This document shows, piece by piece, positions 26,919 to 35,842 of a stretch of DNA of 64,000 nt (positions are counted from its first letter, which is position 1; each line of letters begins with the position of its first letter). The position numbers and the translations under genes were made by a program. The stretch comes from Pedobacter antarcticus (GTDB taxonomy: Bacteria > Bacteroidota > Bacteroidia > Sphingobacteriales > Sphingobacteriaceae): positions 124,001-188,000 of the forward strand of contig NZ_FONS01000004.1 in assembly GCF_900112985.1 (NCBI RefSeq). The letters run 5' to 3'. The notes beneath the pieces are model-generated. The model searched no databases, was not told where the DNA came from, and saw nothing but the letters and a program-made list of their open reading frames with translations.

Positions 26919-29201
26919 ATGAGAAAACAATTAATCGTTGGTTTGCTGTGTATCCCTTTTATAGCGGCTGCGCAGCAAGACTTGGCAAAGTATGTAAAGC
27001 CTATCATAGGTACGCAGAAAATGGGCCATACTTATCCCGGTGCTACCGTCCCTTTTGGCGCGGTGCAGCTGAGTCCTGAAACTGATACAATCTCGTACGA
27101 GCTTAACGGGAAGTATAACGGACCAGTATATAATTACACCGCAGGTTATAAATACGAGGACAAGACCATCGTTGGATTTAGCCACACACATTTTAGTGGT
27201 ACAGGACATTCTGATCTGGGAGATTTCCTAATTATGCCTACACAAGGCAAACTACAGCTTAATCCGGGAACCGCAGATAATCCTAAAAACGGTTACCGTT
27301 CTGCATTTTCCCATGACCAGGAGATTTCAGAAGCAGGATATTATAAAGTAAAACTGGAAGACGACCAGATTTTGGCAGAGCTTACCGCCTCAGCAAGAGT
27401 TGGCATGCATCAATATACTTTCCCAAAATCAGACGATTCCCATATTATTTTAGATCTGATGGCCGGAATTTATAATTATGATGATAAAAATGTCTGGACG
27501 TATGTGCGCGTGGTAAATGATACCCTGGTTACCGGGTACCGTCAAACCAGCGGATGGGCAAGAACAAGGACTGTATATTTCGCAATGACATTCTCCAAGC
27601 CTTTTAAAAGCTACGGACAAAAGAACTATGATAAAAAACAGGCATACAGAGGGTTTTGGGGTAAATTTGACCAGACTAAAAACTTCCCTGAGCTTGCCGG
27701 GAAAAACCTGCGAATGTATTTTGACTTCGAAACTGCTGAACAGGAGAAAGTGAAGATCAAATTCGCATTATCGCCGGTTAGCCAGGAAAATGCGTTAGAA
27801 AACATGCGCGCAGAAGTGCCGGGATGGGACTTTAATAAAGTAAGAGAACAGGCCAGGGAAAGTTGGAATAAGGAGCTGAATAAGATCCAGGTTAATACTT
27901 CAGAAGAGGATAAAGTGAACTTCTACACTGCGATGTACCATGCATTCATTAACCCAACGTTGTATACAGATGTGAACGGTGAATACAAGGGGCTGGACCA
28001 GAATGTGCACAAAGCCGAAGGTTTTCAAAATTACACGACCTTCTCATTATGGGATACTTATAGAGCGTTACATCCATTCTTCAACATCATACAACCATCC
28101 AGAAACAACGATATGGTTAAATCCATGATGGCTCACTTTGATCAGAGTACGATCAAAATGCTTCCTGTCTGGTCACATTATGCGAATGATAACTGGTGTA
28201 TGAGCGGATACCATAGTGTTTCAGTGGTCGCAGATGCCATTATCAAAGGGGTTTATACCGGTGATCCGGAAGCCGCTCTGGCAGCCTGTATTACAACTTC
28301 GAACCGCAGAGATTATGAGGGTATCGGAGAATATATTGACAAAGGCTTTATCCCTGCTGAGAAAAGTGGTACTTCGATTTCCAATACCTTGGAATATGCC
28401 TATGATGATTGGTGTATCGCACAATTAGCGAAAAAATTGAATAAACAGGATGTATATGAGACGTATATGAAACGTTCAGCAAACTGGAATAATAACTTTG
28501 ATCCCTCTACTGGATTCATGCGTGCTAAAGATGCTTCAGGTAAATTTCTGCCGAAGTTTGACGTCATGAGCACACACGGGCAGGGTTTTATTGAAGGTAA
28601 CTCCTGGAACTATAGTTTCTTTGTTCCGCATAATCCAGTAGCGTTGATAGAGAAAATGGGAGGGAAGCAAAAATTCGCAGCCAGACTGGATACTTTATTT
28701 ACTATGCACCTGCCTGATGAGTTCTTTGCCGACACCGAGGACATTACACGTGAGGGTATCATTGGTGGTTATGTTCATGGTAACGAACCTGCCCATCACG
28801 TAGCTTATCTGTACAACTGGGCAGGTAAGCCGTGGAAAACACAGGAGCGTGTTAGAAAGATCCTTAAAATGCAGTATAAGGCTGCTCCTGACGGTTTAGG
28901 CGGTAACGATGATTGTGGCCAGATGAGTGCATGGTACATGTTCTCTTCTTTAGGTTTTTATCCGGTATCACCAGGGTCAGATACTTATTCGCTGGGTAGT
29001 CCTGCTGTAAAATCTGCCGTACTTAAACTAGAGAACGCAAAAACATTCACTGTTGATGCAATTAACCAAAGTGATAAGAATGTCTATGTTCAAAAGGTAT
29101 TATTGAATGGTAAGCTGATTACAAACCAGGAGATTCGTCATACAGATATTGTAAATGGAGGAAAATTAACATTTTATATGAGCAGCAAACCCGCGAAATA
29201 A
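26919..29201 (+). CDS. GH92 family alpha-mannosidase, exported
   Basis: The 760-residue protein has a signal peptide (about 1-18, ending AAAQQ). It carries the GH92 hallmarks: IGTQKMGHTYPGATVPFGAVQLSP near the start, GFSHTHFSGTGHSDLGD, WDTYRALHPF, and the catalytic-domain GGNDDCGQMSAWY with Asp664/Asp665, where family members hold the catalytic base. These calcium-dependent exo-mannosidases remove alpha-linked mannose from fungal or host glycans in the periplasm. It stands alone, without a SusCD pair next to it, so it is not part of an evident utilization locus. Confidence 0.96.
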   Translation: MRKQLIVGLLCIPFIAAAQQDLAKYVKPIIGTQKMGHTYPGATVPFGAVQLSPETDTISYELNGKYNGPVYNYTAGYKYEDKTIVGFSHTHFSGTGHSDLGDFLIMPTQGKLQLNPGTADNPKNGYRSAFSHDQEISEAGYYKVKLEDDQILAELTASARVGMHQYTFPKSDDSHIILDLMAGIYNYDDKNVWTYVRVVNDTLVTGYRQTSGWARTRTVYFAMTFSKPFKSYGQKNYDKKQAYRGFWGKFDQTKNFPELAGKNLRMYFDFETAEQEKVKIKFALSPVSQENALENMRAEVPGWDFNKVREQARESWNKELNKIQVNTSEEDKVNFYTAMYHAFINPTLYTDVNGEYKGLDQNVHKAEGFQNYTTFSLWDTYRALHPFFNIIQPSRNNDMVKSMMAHFDQSTIKMLPVWSHYANDNWCMSGYHSVSVVADAIIKGVYTGDPEAALAACITTSNRRDYEGIGEYIDKGFIPAEKSGTSISNTLEYAYDDWCIAQLAKKLNKQDVYETYMKRSANWNNNFDPSTGFMRAKDASGKFLPKFDVMSTHGQGFIEGNSWNYSFFVPHNPVALIEKMGGKQKFAARLDTLFTMHLPDEFFADTEDITREGIIGGYVHGNEPAHHVAYLYNWAGKPWKTQERVRKILKMQYKAAPDGLGGNDDCGQMSAWYMFSSLGFYPVSPGSDTYSLGSPAVKSAVLKLENAKTFTVDAINQSDKNVYVQKVLLNGKLITNQEIRHTDIVNGGKLTFYMSSKPAK

Positions 29202-29337
29202 GGGTTTATAGCAGCAAATCAACAAATGGCCGCTCAGTTAGAGTGGCCGTTTTGTTGCCCGGCAGGATCGGTTTATAAACTAATCTGACTGTAAAACAGT
29301 GTTTTGTGCATTTAAGTCAGTTTTTTTTATTCCATAA

Positions 29338-29368
29338 TTTGCAAAACAAATTATAATTTCTACTTTTG
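29338..29368 (+). promoter_or_regulatory. Promoter of tRNA-Lys
   Basis: TTTG at 29338-29341 and TACTTTTG at 29361-29368 match the Bacteroidota -33 and TAnnTTTG -7 elements, with a 19-bp spacer. The tRNA begins 21 bp after the -7 box. Confidence 0.75.
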
Positions 29369-29389
29369 CATTCCCTCAAAACGGGTAAT

Positions 29390-29462
29390 GATTCCGTAGC
29401 TCAGCTGGTAGAGCATTACACTTTTAATGTAGTGGTCCTGGGTTCGAATCCCAGCGGGATCA
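29390..29462 (+). tRNA. tRNA-Lys, anticodon TTT
   Basis: The 73-nt sequence folds as a cloverleaf. The acceptor stem is GATTCCG with CGGGATC (one G-T wobble), the D arm has GCTC/GAGC, the anticodon loop is CTTTTAA giving UUU, and the T arm is CTGGG-TTCGAAT-CCCAG. The discriminator is A at 29462; CCA is not encoded. Confidence 0.97.
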
Positions 29463-29464
29463 CG

Positions 29465-29498
29465 AAAAGCCTCACAGAAATGTGAGGCTTTTTTGTTT
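29465..29498 (+). terminator. Terminator after tRNA-Lys
   Basis: AAAAGCCTCACA at 29465-29476 pairs perfectly with TGTGAGGCTTTT at 29481-29492 around a GAAA tetraloop, followed by more T residues. Confidence 0.93.
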
Positions 29499-29626
29499 TA
29501 ATCCTACTAAGCGTACGATCTGTTTTACGGCCAGCATGGCTCTTAACAACGAAATTCAATTATTTTCTAAAGCTGTAGTTAGAGAGAAGTTTCGGATCAA
29601 CACGAAAATTTATATTTTTATTGGCT

Positions 29627-29812
29627 ATGCAGATCCAAAGTTATGAAGTCATTCCCAGACTCCGGCTCTACGTGAAGATGATATGCACGATGAACTGCGA
29701 TGAAGAAACGGATACAAATCAGATACGGGTGCTGCCTGATGCTTGTGTGGAGTTATTTGTGAACTATACGAGTACACCGGTAGCGGTTATTGAAAATGAA
29801 CTTTACAAACGC
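29627..29812 (+). pseudogene. AraC-type regulator remnant (N-terminal sensing domain only)
   Basis: From the ATG at 29627 the frame gives about 60 residues (MQIQSYEVIPRLRLYVK, then RVLPDACVELFVNYT and VIENELYKRS) that look like the N-terminal DUF6597 domain of AraC-family regulators. The DNA-binding helix-turn-helix half is absent. At about 29805-29812 the sequence passes into a remnant of a different gene, after which this frame reads nonsense to a stop at 29950. I infer a deletion that removed the rest of the regulator. Confidence 0.65.
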
Positions 29813-30015
29813 AGTAACATTAGACGGATACATAGAAGGGCCAAATGGCGAAAGAAAACCTTGTGGACGAATTGTGGTTGTCGGTACACCCCATACTCCT
29901 GGGTAGTGGCAAATCTCTTTTTCATAAGCAGAATAAATCAGTCAAATTAACACTCCAGAAAAGCAAAACATATAAAACAGGTTTGGTGTCGCTCTGGTAT
30001 ACAATCAATAAATAG
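29796..30015 (+). pseudogene. RibD_C/dihydrofolate reductase-family remnant with internal deletion
   Basis: From 29796 one frame reads NAVTLDGYIEGPNGER, the usual N-terminal signature of RibD_C/DHFR-like reductases. From 29845, in a different frame, comes ENLVDELWLSVHPILLGSG and then KTYKTGLVSLWYTINK before a stop at 30013-30015, the standard C-terminal signature of the same family. Around 90-100 central codons are missing and the frame shifts at the joint. The start of this remnant overlaps the end of the AraC remnant. Confidence 0.75.
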
Positions 30016-30281
30016 TAGAATCTTATATGAAGATTTGAAAAAGATGTGGAGTTAGCTGGTAATACAATATCAGTAGAAATGTACAGGTGCTGGTTGGGGA
30101 TCGTTCTTAAGGCAAATTCGCGTGTTGCTCAGCTAAGTAACTGTACGATTTCGCTCATAAACTGTTCATTTACGACCGTTTTGGGCTGAGTATTTTGACT
30201 CAAGTTGTTGTTTTATAGTAGTTTATGTACCTGATTTGCTTTTGGCATGTACTTGGTTTACAGCTAGCCATACCAAACCGC

Positions 30282-30295
30282 CGGGCAGCTGCCCG
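30282..30295. repeat. 14-nt GC-rich palindrome upstream of permease gene
   Basis: CGGGCAGCTGCCCG is a perfect palindrome 21 bp before the chosen start of the permease gene. It could be an operator or a remnant hairpin; no partner regulator is evident. Confidence 0.35.
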
Positions 30296-30316
30296 ATTAG
30301 ATCAATTCATATGAGT

Positions 30317-32695
30317 ATGTTTAGACTGAACTTAAAAATAGCCTTGCGAAACATTCAGAAAAATGTCGGTATTACATCACTTAATGTGGGTGGTTTAGCC
30401 ATTGCGCTGGCCGCTTTTATTTTGGTAATAATGTATTTTAATTATGAGACGAGTTTCGATAAATCAAATCCCAATTACAATAATATTTACGTAGTCGGAA
30501 GAATATACCCGGATTTCAAGACCAACTATACAGCTCCTCCTTTTGCTAAAGCGATCAAACATAATTTTCCAGAAGTAGAAATTGCAGGTATTACCAAGCT
30601 CGATCCTTCTTGGGAACTGGTGATTAAAAATGGTGATAAAACAGTTTTTGCTAAAAATTTCCTACAGGCTGATTATAATGCGGCTAAAATTTTGGATTTA
30701 CAGCCTATCGGAGGATTAGAAAAGCCGACTGGTGACATCGAAAGGCTTGCTTATTTAAGTACTGAAAGTATGCAGATACTTTTTCCGGATAAAACAGATA
30801 ATAGTCCGGAAATGGTCGGATTCGGACCGAGTACTTCAGGTATAACAGGGAAAATTAATGGTTCAATAACAAGTAACCGGCATTCAAATATAAATTTTGA
30901 CGGTGTGTCAATCGCTAATGAGCTGGGAAAGTCTGAAAATTACGGACATAACAATTACACCACTTATATTCAGGTGAAACCCGGTACCGACATAGCAAAT
31001 CTGGAGCAAAAAATAACCAATTTATATAGGGCCGAATTGTTGAAGGGTGAGACCGACCAATCGACCATAGATGAAATCAAGGTTATCTCTACATTTTTAG
31101 ATCCCTTAGCAAATTTGCATTTAAAACCAAGAGCAGGTAATGATGCACCTTATAAGATACTAATTGCACTTTCGATACTTGGGGTATTGATTTTGGTTAT
31201 TGCATGTATCAACTTCACGAATTTGAGTATCGCTCAGGCAACCAAACGCGCTAAAGAAGTGGGGGTTAAGAAAGTATTAGGTGCCTATCGTTTTCAAATT
31301 ACGGTTCAATTTCTTACCGAAATATTCATGCAATGCTTGTTAGCGACTATTTTAGCGTTGATTTTGGCAGAGTTGATATTGCCTACATTTAATAATCTGT
31401 TCGAAATTAATTTATCCATCTGGCATGCTGATAATAGTCTGATTTGGCAACTTCCGGTAATATTATGCCTTATTACTATTATCGCGGGTATATATCCCTC
31501 GTTAGTGTTATCCGGCTTTAAACCGGCGATGGTGCTAAAAGGAAATTTCTCTACGAATAAACAGAGCTACTGGTTACGGAATAGCTTACTGGTATTCCAG
31601 TTCAGTATTGCCGTGATTTTTATTATCGGTTTGTTTATTATCCATTCGCAGTTAAAATATATGCGCAGTCAGGATCTTGGTTTTGAGGCGACTCAAGTGG
31701 TTTACGTCAAAAATATCATGATTTTTAATGACCCTGCTAAATTCAAGCCTGTCAGAGAAAAGATTTTGAAAATACCTGGAGTAGAATCGGCTACGGTATC
31801 TACCACTATTCCTGATGGTTCTGAAAGTGGATTAAACGGATATACTGCCGGCGGAAAACAAGCAAATATCGATTTTGTGGATGTAGATTTTGATTATTTC
31901 GAAACCTTAGGCATTAAATTAAAAGAGGGCCGTTTTTTTTCACAGAAGTTTAAAACCGATACAGCGAATTCGGCGATAATAAATGAAAGCGCTGTTGCGA
32001 AATACGGAATGAAAAATCCGGTGGGGCAGCTGATCAGAGGTTGTAATATGGATTATAAAATTGTCGGTGTGGTGAAAGACTTCAAGACACAAGGTTTCGA
32101 AAATGCAGTTCAACCTACAATCTATGGGATTAAAAACCCTTGTGGGAACTTGAAGGTTCATATCATGCTGAAGATCGAGGAAAGTAAAATGGCAGGAGCT
32201 CTGGCTGCATTGAAAGCCCAGTGGCCAGAAATAAATACGAAGGATGGCGAAGACTTTCGGTTTGAGTTTTTAGACGAACTTTATGGTAAGCTTTTTAAAA
32301 AACAAGAGCAGCTACAGTCTGTATTTTTTGCAGCGGCAATGCTTACTATTTTTATCGCCATTTTAGGTCTGTTCGCTTTTGCAAAATACATCACCAATGG
32401 TAGAACTAAGGAGATTGCTGTGCGTAAAATCCTTGGCGCAAGCGATATTCAGATTTTTAAGTTAATTAACAGCTCTTTTCTTGTAATGGTCACGATCGCT
32501 AATATTATTTCATGGCCAGTAGCTTATATACTTACGAAAAAATGGTTAGAAACCTTTGCTTACCGCGTTGATCTGTCGGCGCTTCCATTCCTGATGAGTG
32601 CATTGATTACAATTTTACTCACCGTAATTACGGTAAGTATTCAGGCCAAAAAAGCTGTTAAAGCAAATCCAGTTGATGGTCTGAAATATGAATAA
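30317..32695 (+). CDS. ABC transporter permease with MacB-type periplasmic and two FtsX domains
   Basis: The protein (793 residues from the chosen start) has the order: TM helix (about 21-43), MacB_PCD periplasmic domain, FtsX block of three TM helices with RAKEVGVKKVLGAYRFQI, second periplasmic domain, and a second FtsX block with RTKEIAVRKILGAS. No ATPase is encoded nearby. In Bacteroidota such stand-alone permeases are numerous and rarely characterised; peptide, lipid or efflux functions are possible. I chose the ATG at 30317 (MFRLNLKIALRN); the ORF extends to a TTG at 30236 but that stretch does not look coding. ATG 30311 is also possible. Confidence 0.9.
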   Translation: MFRLNLKIALRNIQKNVGITSLNVGGLAIALAAFILVIMYFNYETSFDKSNPNYNNIYVVGRIYPDFKTNYTAPPFAKAIKHNFPEVEIAGITKLDPSWELVIKNGDKTVFAKNFLQADYNAAKILDLQPIGGLEKPTGDIERLAYLSTESMQILFPDKTDNSPEMVGFGPSTSGITGKINGSITSNRHSNINFDGVSIANELGKSENYGHNNYTTYIQVKPGTDIANLEQKITNLYRAELLKGETDQSTIDEIKVISTFLDPLANLHLKPRAGNDAPYKILIALSILGVLILVIACINFTNLSIAQATKRAKEVGVKKVLGAYRFQITVQFLTEIFMQCLLATILALILAELILPTFNNLFEINLSIWHADNSLIWQLPVILCLITIIAGIYPSLVLSGFKPAMVLKGNFSTNKQSYWLRNSLLVFQFSIAVIFIIGLFIIHSQLKYMRSQDLGFEATQVVYVKNIMIFNDPAKFKPVREKILKIPGVESATVSTTIPDGSESGLNGYTAGGKQANIDFVDVDFDYFETLGIKLKEGRFFSQKFKTDTANSAIINESAVAKYGMKNPVGQLIRGCNMDYKIVGVVKDFKTQGFENAVQPTIYGIKNPCGNLKVHIMLKIEESKMAGALAALKAQWPEINTKDGEDFRFEFLDELYGKLFKKQEQLQSVFFAAAMLTIFIAILGLFAFAKYITNGRTKEIAVRKILGASDIQIFKLINSSFLVMVTIANIISWPVAYILTKKWLETFAYRVDLSALPFLMSALITILLTVITVSIQAKKAVKANPVDGLKYE

Positions 32696-32725
32696 AATAT
32701 TTTTTGGTCTAAAAAGTAACAGATG

Positions 32726-33274
32726 TTACTTATCCGGGTGTTTAATCTGGAAAATCATCCGGGCATCTGAGGTCCAGATATAATCGTCTGAACAGCAATA
32801 ACCTCTTAACCACTTTGCATTGTTAAAATTTCTCAGATATAATCCGCGTGGGAAATCTTCATTTTCAAAAAGAGGTTTGGAGAAAATAGTTAAAGCCCCA
32901 TGAGGATTTTGATTTACAGTCTCAACGTTAGATTCGGCCTGCTCAAGGTAAGCAAGCCTGATATACGTACCAAATTCTACGGGACAAGCACATAAATCGA
33001 ATTTAACGATCGCTGCATTTATCTCGCTGAAATTTCCGCCGCCGGTTAGTCCTAGATCAGCCAGTGCGCATTCAATAATTGTTATAGACGAACTTAGCCC
33101 CTCGGGATTAAACCTTTCCGAATTGATGATCTGATAAGCATATTCGTTAAGCTTTATATTAGAAGTACCAAGTTCATTCAGTAATGCCGGCTTAGCTAAG
33201 CCGGCATTTTTTATAAAGTGTGTTTTATTTTGTTCATCAGAAATTAGTTGACTGAAGTGCATTCCTTTTTTCAT
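32726..33274 (-). CDS. Protein of unknown function (182 aa), probably with HxlR regulator
   Basis: I do not recognise this protein. It has no signal peptide or membrane helix, and its C-terminal half has several Cys and Trp residues (FDLCACPVEFGTYIRLAYLE, WLRGYCCSDDYIW). It lies 64 bp downstream of the HxlR regulator gene on the same strand. A perfect 26-nt palindrome is embedded in codons for NAGLAKPAL near its N-terminus. Two TTGCAA sites lie just upstream. Confidence 0.75.
   Translation of the reverse strand: MKKGMHFSQLISDEQNKTHFIKNAGLAKPALLNELGTSNIKLNEYAYQIINSERFNPEGLSSSITIIECALADLGLTGGGNFSEINAAIVKFDLCACPVEFGTYIRLAYLEQAESNVETVNQNPHGALTIFSKPLFENEDFPRGLYLRNFNNAKWLRGYCCSDDYIWTSDARMIFQIKHPDK
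33183..33208. repeat. Perfect 26-nt palindrome inside the 182-aa gene
   Basis: AATGCCGGCTTAG (33183-33195) is exactly complementary to CTAAGCCGGCATT (33196-33208). On the plus strand it is followed by further T residues (33207-33212), so it looks like a rho-independent terminator for plus-strand transcripts, although it lies in minus-strand codons. Confidence 0.7.
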
Positions 33275-33338
33275 TTAGCACTTTTTATAATTGCACATAT
33301 GCTTAATTGATGGTTGTATTTCATCTTTTTGCAAATTA

Positions 33339-33713
33339 TTACAAATTGCTTTTGCAATACGTATTTCCCCAAGCTATAATGGTGTTGATTACCGGAACGA
33401 GTGTTTCGCCTAAAGGCGTAAGCTTATACTCCACTTTTGGGGGAGTTTCGGCATAAATTTTACGGGAAAGAATTCCGTCGCGTTCCAGCTCCCGCAGTTG
33501 CGCGGTCAATGTGGTCTGCGTAATATCTTTCATTTTTTTCTTTAACTCTCCAAACCTCGCTGGACACTCGGACATAATTGCATGAAGTATTAACAGCTTC
33601 CATTTTCCGCCAATAACTTTAAGCGTATTTGTCATTGGACAGTTATTTTCGACAATATCAGAAAAATCCTGATTTGTAAATTCCTGCTCGTCAGCATTAG
33701 TATTATTTTTCAT
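33339..33713 (-). CDS. HxlR-family winged-helix transcriptional regulator
   Basis: The 124-residue protein has the HxlR pattern: NCPMTNTLKVIGGKWKLLIL with the conserved Cys after the N-terminal arm, the recognition region FGELKKKMKDITQTTLTAQL, and the wing LSRKIYAETPPKVEYKLT. HxlR regulators often sense electrophiles or oxidants through that Cys. It is divergent from an MFS drug-efflux gene with 88 bp between, the usual layout for a regulator that controls its neighbour. Confidence 0.95.
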   Translation of the reverse strand: MKNNTNADEQEFTNQDFSDIVENNCPMTNTLKVIGGKWKLLILHAIMSECPARFGELKKKMKDITQTTLTAQLRELERDGILSRKIYAETPPKVEYKLTPLGETLVPVINTIIAWGNTYCKSNL

Positions 33714-33755
33714 ACTTAGTACGGTTTATCAAACTACTTGCAGACACAGTTCCGC

Positions 33756-33778
33756 ATTTGCAAATTTGTGATTGCAAT
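33756..33778. promoter_or_regulatory. Candidate HxlR operator (two TTGCAA palindromes)
   Basis: ATTTGCAAAT at 33756-33765 and ATTGCAAT at 33771-33778 are palindromes whose centres are 14 bp apart, in the regulator-pump intergenic region. A similar pair of TTGCAA sites (33329-33334 and 33352-33357) precedes the 182-aa gene. Confidence 0.4.
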
Positions 33779-33801
33779 CTAGTTAAAACCGTTCCAAATC
33801 T

Positions 33802-35211
33802 ATGAAGAGTATACAAAAGAGCAAGTGGATATCGCTGCTGATCGTTTCTTCTGCAATGTTTCTTGCAGTAATTGATATCTTTATTGTCAACGTAGCAATT
33901 CCGGCAATTCAGAAAGGAATTAATGGTACTGAAGGTGACATCCAGCTCGTTATCGCTTTGTATCTGCTTGGGTATGCTGCCTTTTTAATTACTGCGGGAA
34001 AAATAGGTGACAGATACGGACGAAAGCGTGTTTTTGTTACAGCAATGTTCGTTTTCACCTTAAGCTCCCTTTTATGCGGCATCTCGCAGACAGCATTACA
34101 ATTGAATACTGCGAGATTTTTACAAGGCGTCAGTGCCGCATTTATGATCCCTCAAAGTATCGCTTATATTCAATTTTATTTTCCGGAACAGCGGGAACGA
34201 ATTAAAGCAATGGGTATTTTCGGTAGTATTGCCGGTGCAGCGTCAGTTATTGGTCAGTTTCTGGGAGGTGTTTTGCCAGATACAGACTGGATCATAGCAG
34301 GTTGGAGATTGATCTTTTTGATTAACCTTCCAATAGGACTGATTGCAGTTATGTTGGCCTGGAGGAAATTAGAAGATACACCCAGACAAATAACCGGTTC
34401 ATTCGATTATATGGGAGTCACGCTGCTCACTTCAGCTTTAATCTGTCTGATTTACCCCTTAATCAGGGGCCGGGAATTGGGATGGCCGTTGTGGAGCCTT
34501 TTCGGTCTCGGGGCTTCCGTTATCCTGCTCATTGTATTTATTTTTAACCAACGTAAAGGAACTATTGCCGGAGTAGACAGGTTGATTAACATGCAGCTTT
34601 TTGCATTTACAGATTTTAACCTGAGTCTTTGTGCAGTGCTGTTTTATTTTCTGGTACAGGATACTTATTTTCTCATCAATGCCCTTCTGTTTCAAAATGG
34701 ATTTGGGATGAGTTCCTCGGAGACTGGTGTTTTTTTTGTAGCGCAGGGAGCAGGGTATGTTTCAGCTTCTTTGTTTGCAATTAGGTTAATACCTGTTTAC
34801 GGGAAAAAGGTATTACAGACCGGGGTGGTTATTATGCTGATTTCGCTTGTTTTTCACGTGTTGTTCTTCCGGTCGGCCGATATAAGCAGGTGGATAATCT
34901 ACCCGGTTTTGTTTATTTATGGAACAGGCTGTGGGTCAGTACTTCCATCTTTGATGACAATGGCGCTCAGAGGGATTCCTGTTCATTTGTCTGGAGCTGC
35001 CGCAGGTACATTCTCCACATTTCAGCAGACAGCTATAGCGCTGGGAATCGGGTTGGTAGGAGGAGTGTTTTTCTATTGTCTGAACGGAGAGGTCAGTACG
35101 CAGGCGTATGTATATGCGTATGACATAACAACTGTTTTAAATGTGATATCACTCCTTCTGGTTAGTTTCTTTTTATATCTTTTACCAGGTGATGTCGCCA
35201 CTCAGGATTAA
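33802..35211 (+). CDS. MFS drug-efflux transporter of the DHA2 (EmrB/QacA) type
   Basis: The 469-residue protein has about 14 hydrophobic helices, as in DHA2 proton antiporters. The family motifs are visible: FIVNVAIPAIQKG in helix 1, GKIGDRYGRKRVF in the loop between helices 2 and 3 (motif A), and the motif C-like GSIAGAASVIGQFLGGVLPD in helix 5. It is divergent from an HxlR regulator that probably represses it. The exported compound is unknown. Confidence 0.94.
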   Translation: MKSIQKSKWISLLIVSSAMFLAVIDIFIVNVAIPAIQKGINGTEGDIQLVIALYLLGYAAFLITAGKIGDRYGRKRVFVTAMFVFTLSSLLCGISQTALQLNTARFLQGVSAAFMIPQSIAYIQFYFPEQRERIKAMGIFGSIAGAASVIGQFLGGVLPDTDWIIAGWRLIFLINLPIGLIAVMLAWRKLEDTPRQITGSFDYMGVTLLTSALICLIYPLIRGRELGWPLWSLFGLGASVILLIVFIFNQRKGTIAGVDRLINMQLFAFTDFNLSLCAVLFYFLVQDTYFLINALLFQNGFGMSSSETGVFFVAQGAGYVSASLFAIRLIPVYGKKVLQTGVVIMLISLVFHVLFFRSADISRWIIYPVLFIYGTGCGSVLPSLMTMALRGIPVHLSGAAAGTFSTFQQTAIALGIGLVGGVFFYCLNGEVSTQAYVYAYDITTVLNVISLLLVSFFLYLLPGDVATQD

Positions 35212-35392
35212 CTTCCCAAGCCTGAAATGATCTGTAGAGGAGCAGCTGGACCTTTATAGTCTTTTTGATGGAAAGAGGCGAGAATAGACTGAAAAATTGG
35301 AATTTTTTTAAAAAAAAACGTTTAAACAAATTTTGTGCGGACTTGTTAGGGATCGAAAATGACATCATTCATTATACTAACGAACACACGAA

Positions 35393-35842
35393 ATGAAATC
35401 TAAAACATCCAGCGGGTTTGAAAAAATAGCAGATCGTATTACCTGCTTCACAGGTAGCTCCACGGCATTTGGTATTGCAGCTGCAGTAGTCATAATATGG
35501 GCGGTGAGCGGGCCCATATTTAAATATTCTGATACCTGGCAGCTCGTTATTAATACCGGAACCACAATTGTCACCTTTATGATGGTCTTTCTGATCCAGA
35601 AATCTCAAAACAAAGAAAGCAAAGCAATTCAGTTAAAATTAAATGAGCTTATCGCCGCCAGCCGACATGCAAGTAACAGGATGGTCGATATTGAAGATTT
35701 GACTGAATTAGAGCTGGATATGCTCCATAAATACTACGCTACCCTTTCAGATAAAGCAGAGGAGGATGACGATATCCACAAGTCGCACTCTATAGATAAT
35801 GCCCGTATCAGGCAGGAAGAAAAAAACAAGAGATATAATTAA
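35393..35842 (+). CDS. Low-affinity iron permease family protein
   Basis: The 149-residue protein has two membrane helices (about 22-43 and 54-70) and the family signature FEKIADRITCFTGSSTAFG plus FMMVFLIQKSQNKESKAIQLKLNELI. Relatives resemble yeast Fet4 but bacterial function is not proven. The C-terminus is charged and cytoplasmic. Its stop overlaps the stop of the AsmA-family gene on the other strand by 4 nt. Confidence 0.9.
   Translation: MKSKTSSGFEKIADRITCFTGSSTAFGIAAAVVIIWAVSGPIFKYSDTWQLVINTGTTIVTFMMVFLIQKSQNKESKAIQLKLNELIAASRHASNRMVDIEDLTELELDMLHKYYATLSDKAEEDDDIHKSHSIDNARIRQEEKNKRYN

Noticed and set aside
26919..29201. Polysaccharide utilization locus around the GH92 gene
   Set aside because: No SusC/SusD pair or hybrid regulator lies next to it; the neighbours are mnmA and a tRNA.
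30236..30316. Longer TTG start for the permease at 30317
   Set aside because: The added 27 residues include a GC-rich palindrome, do not look like a signal or membrane segment, and family members begin at the MFRLNLKIALRN position.
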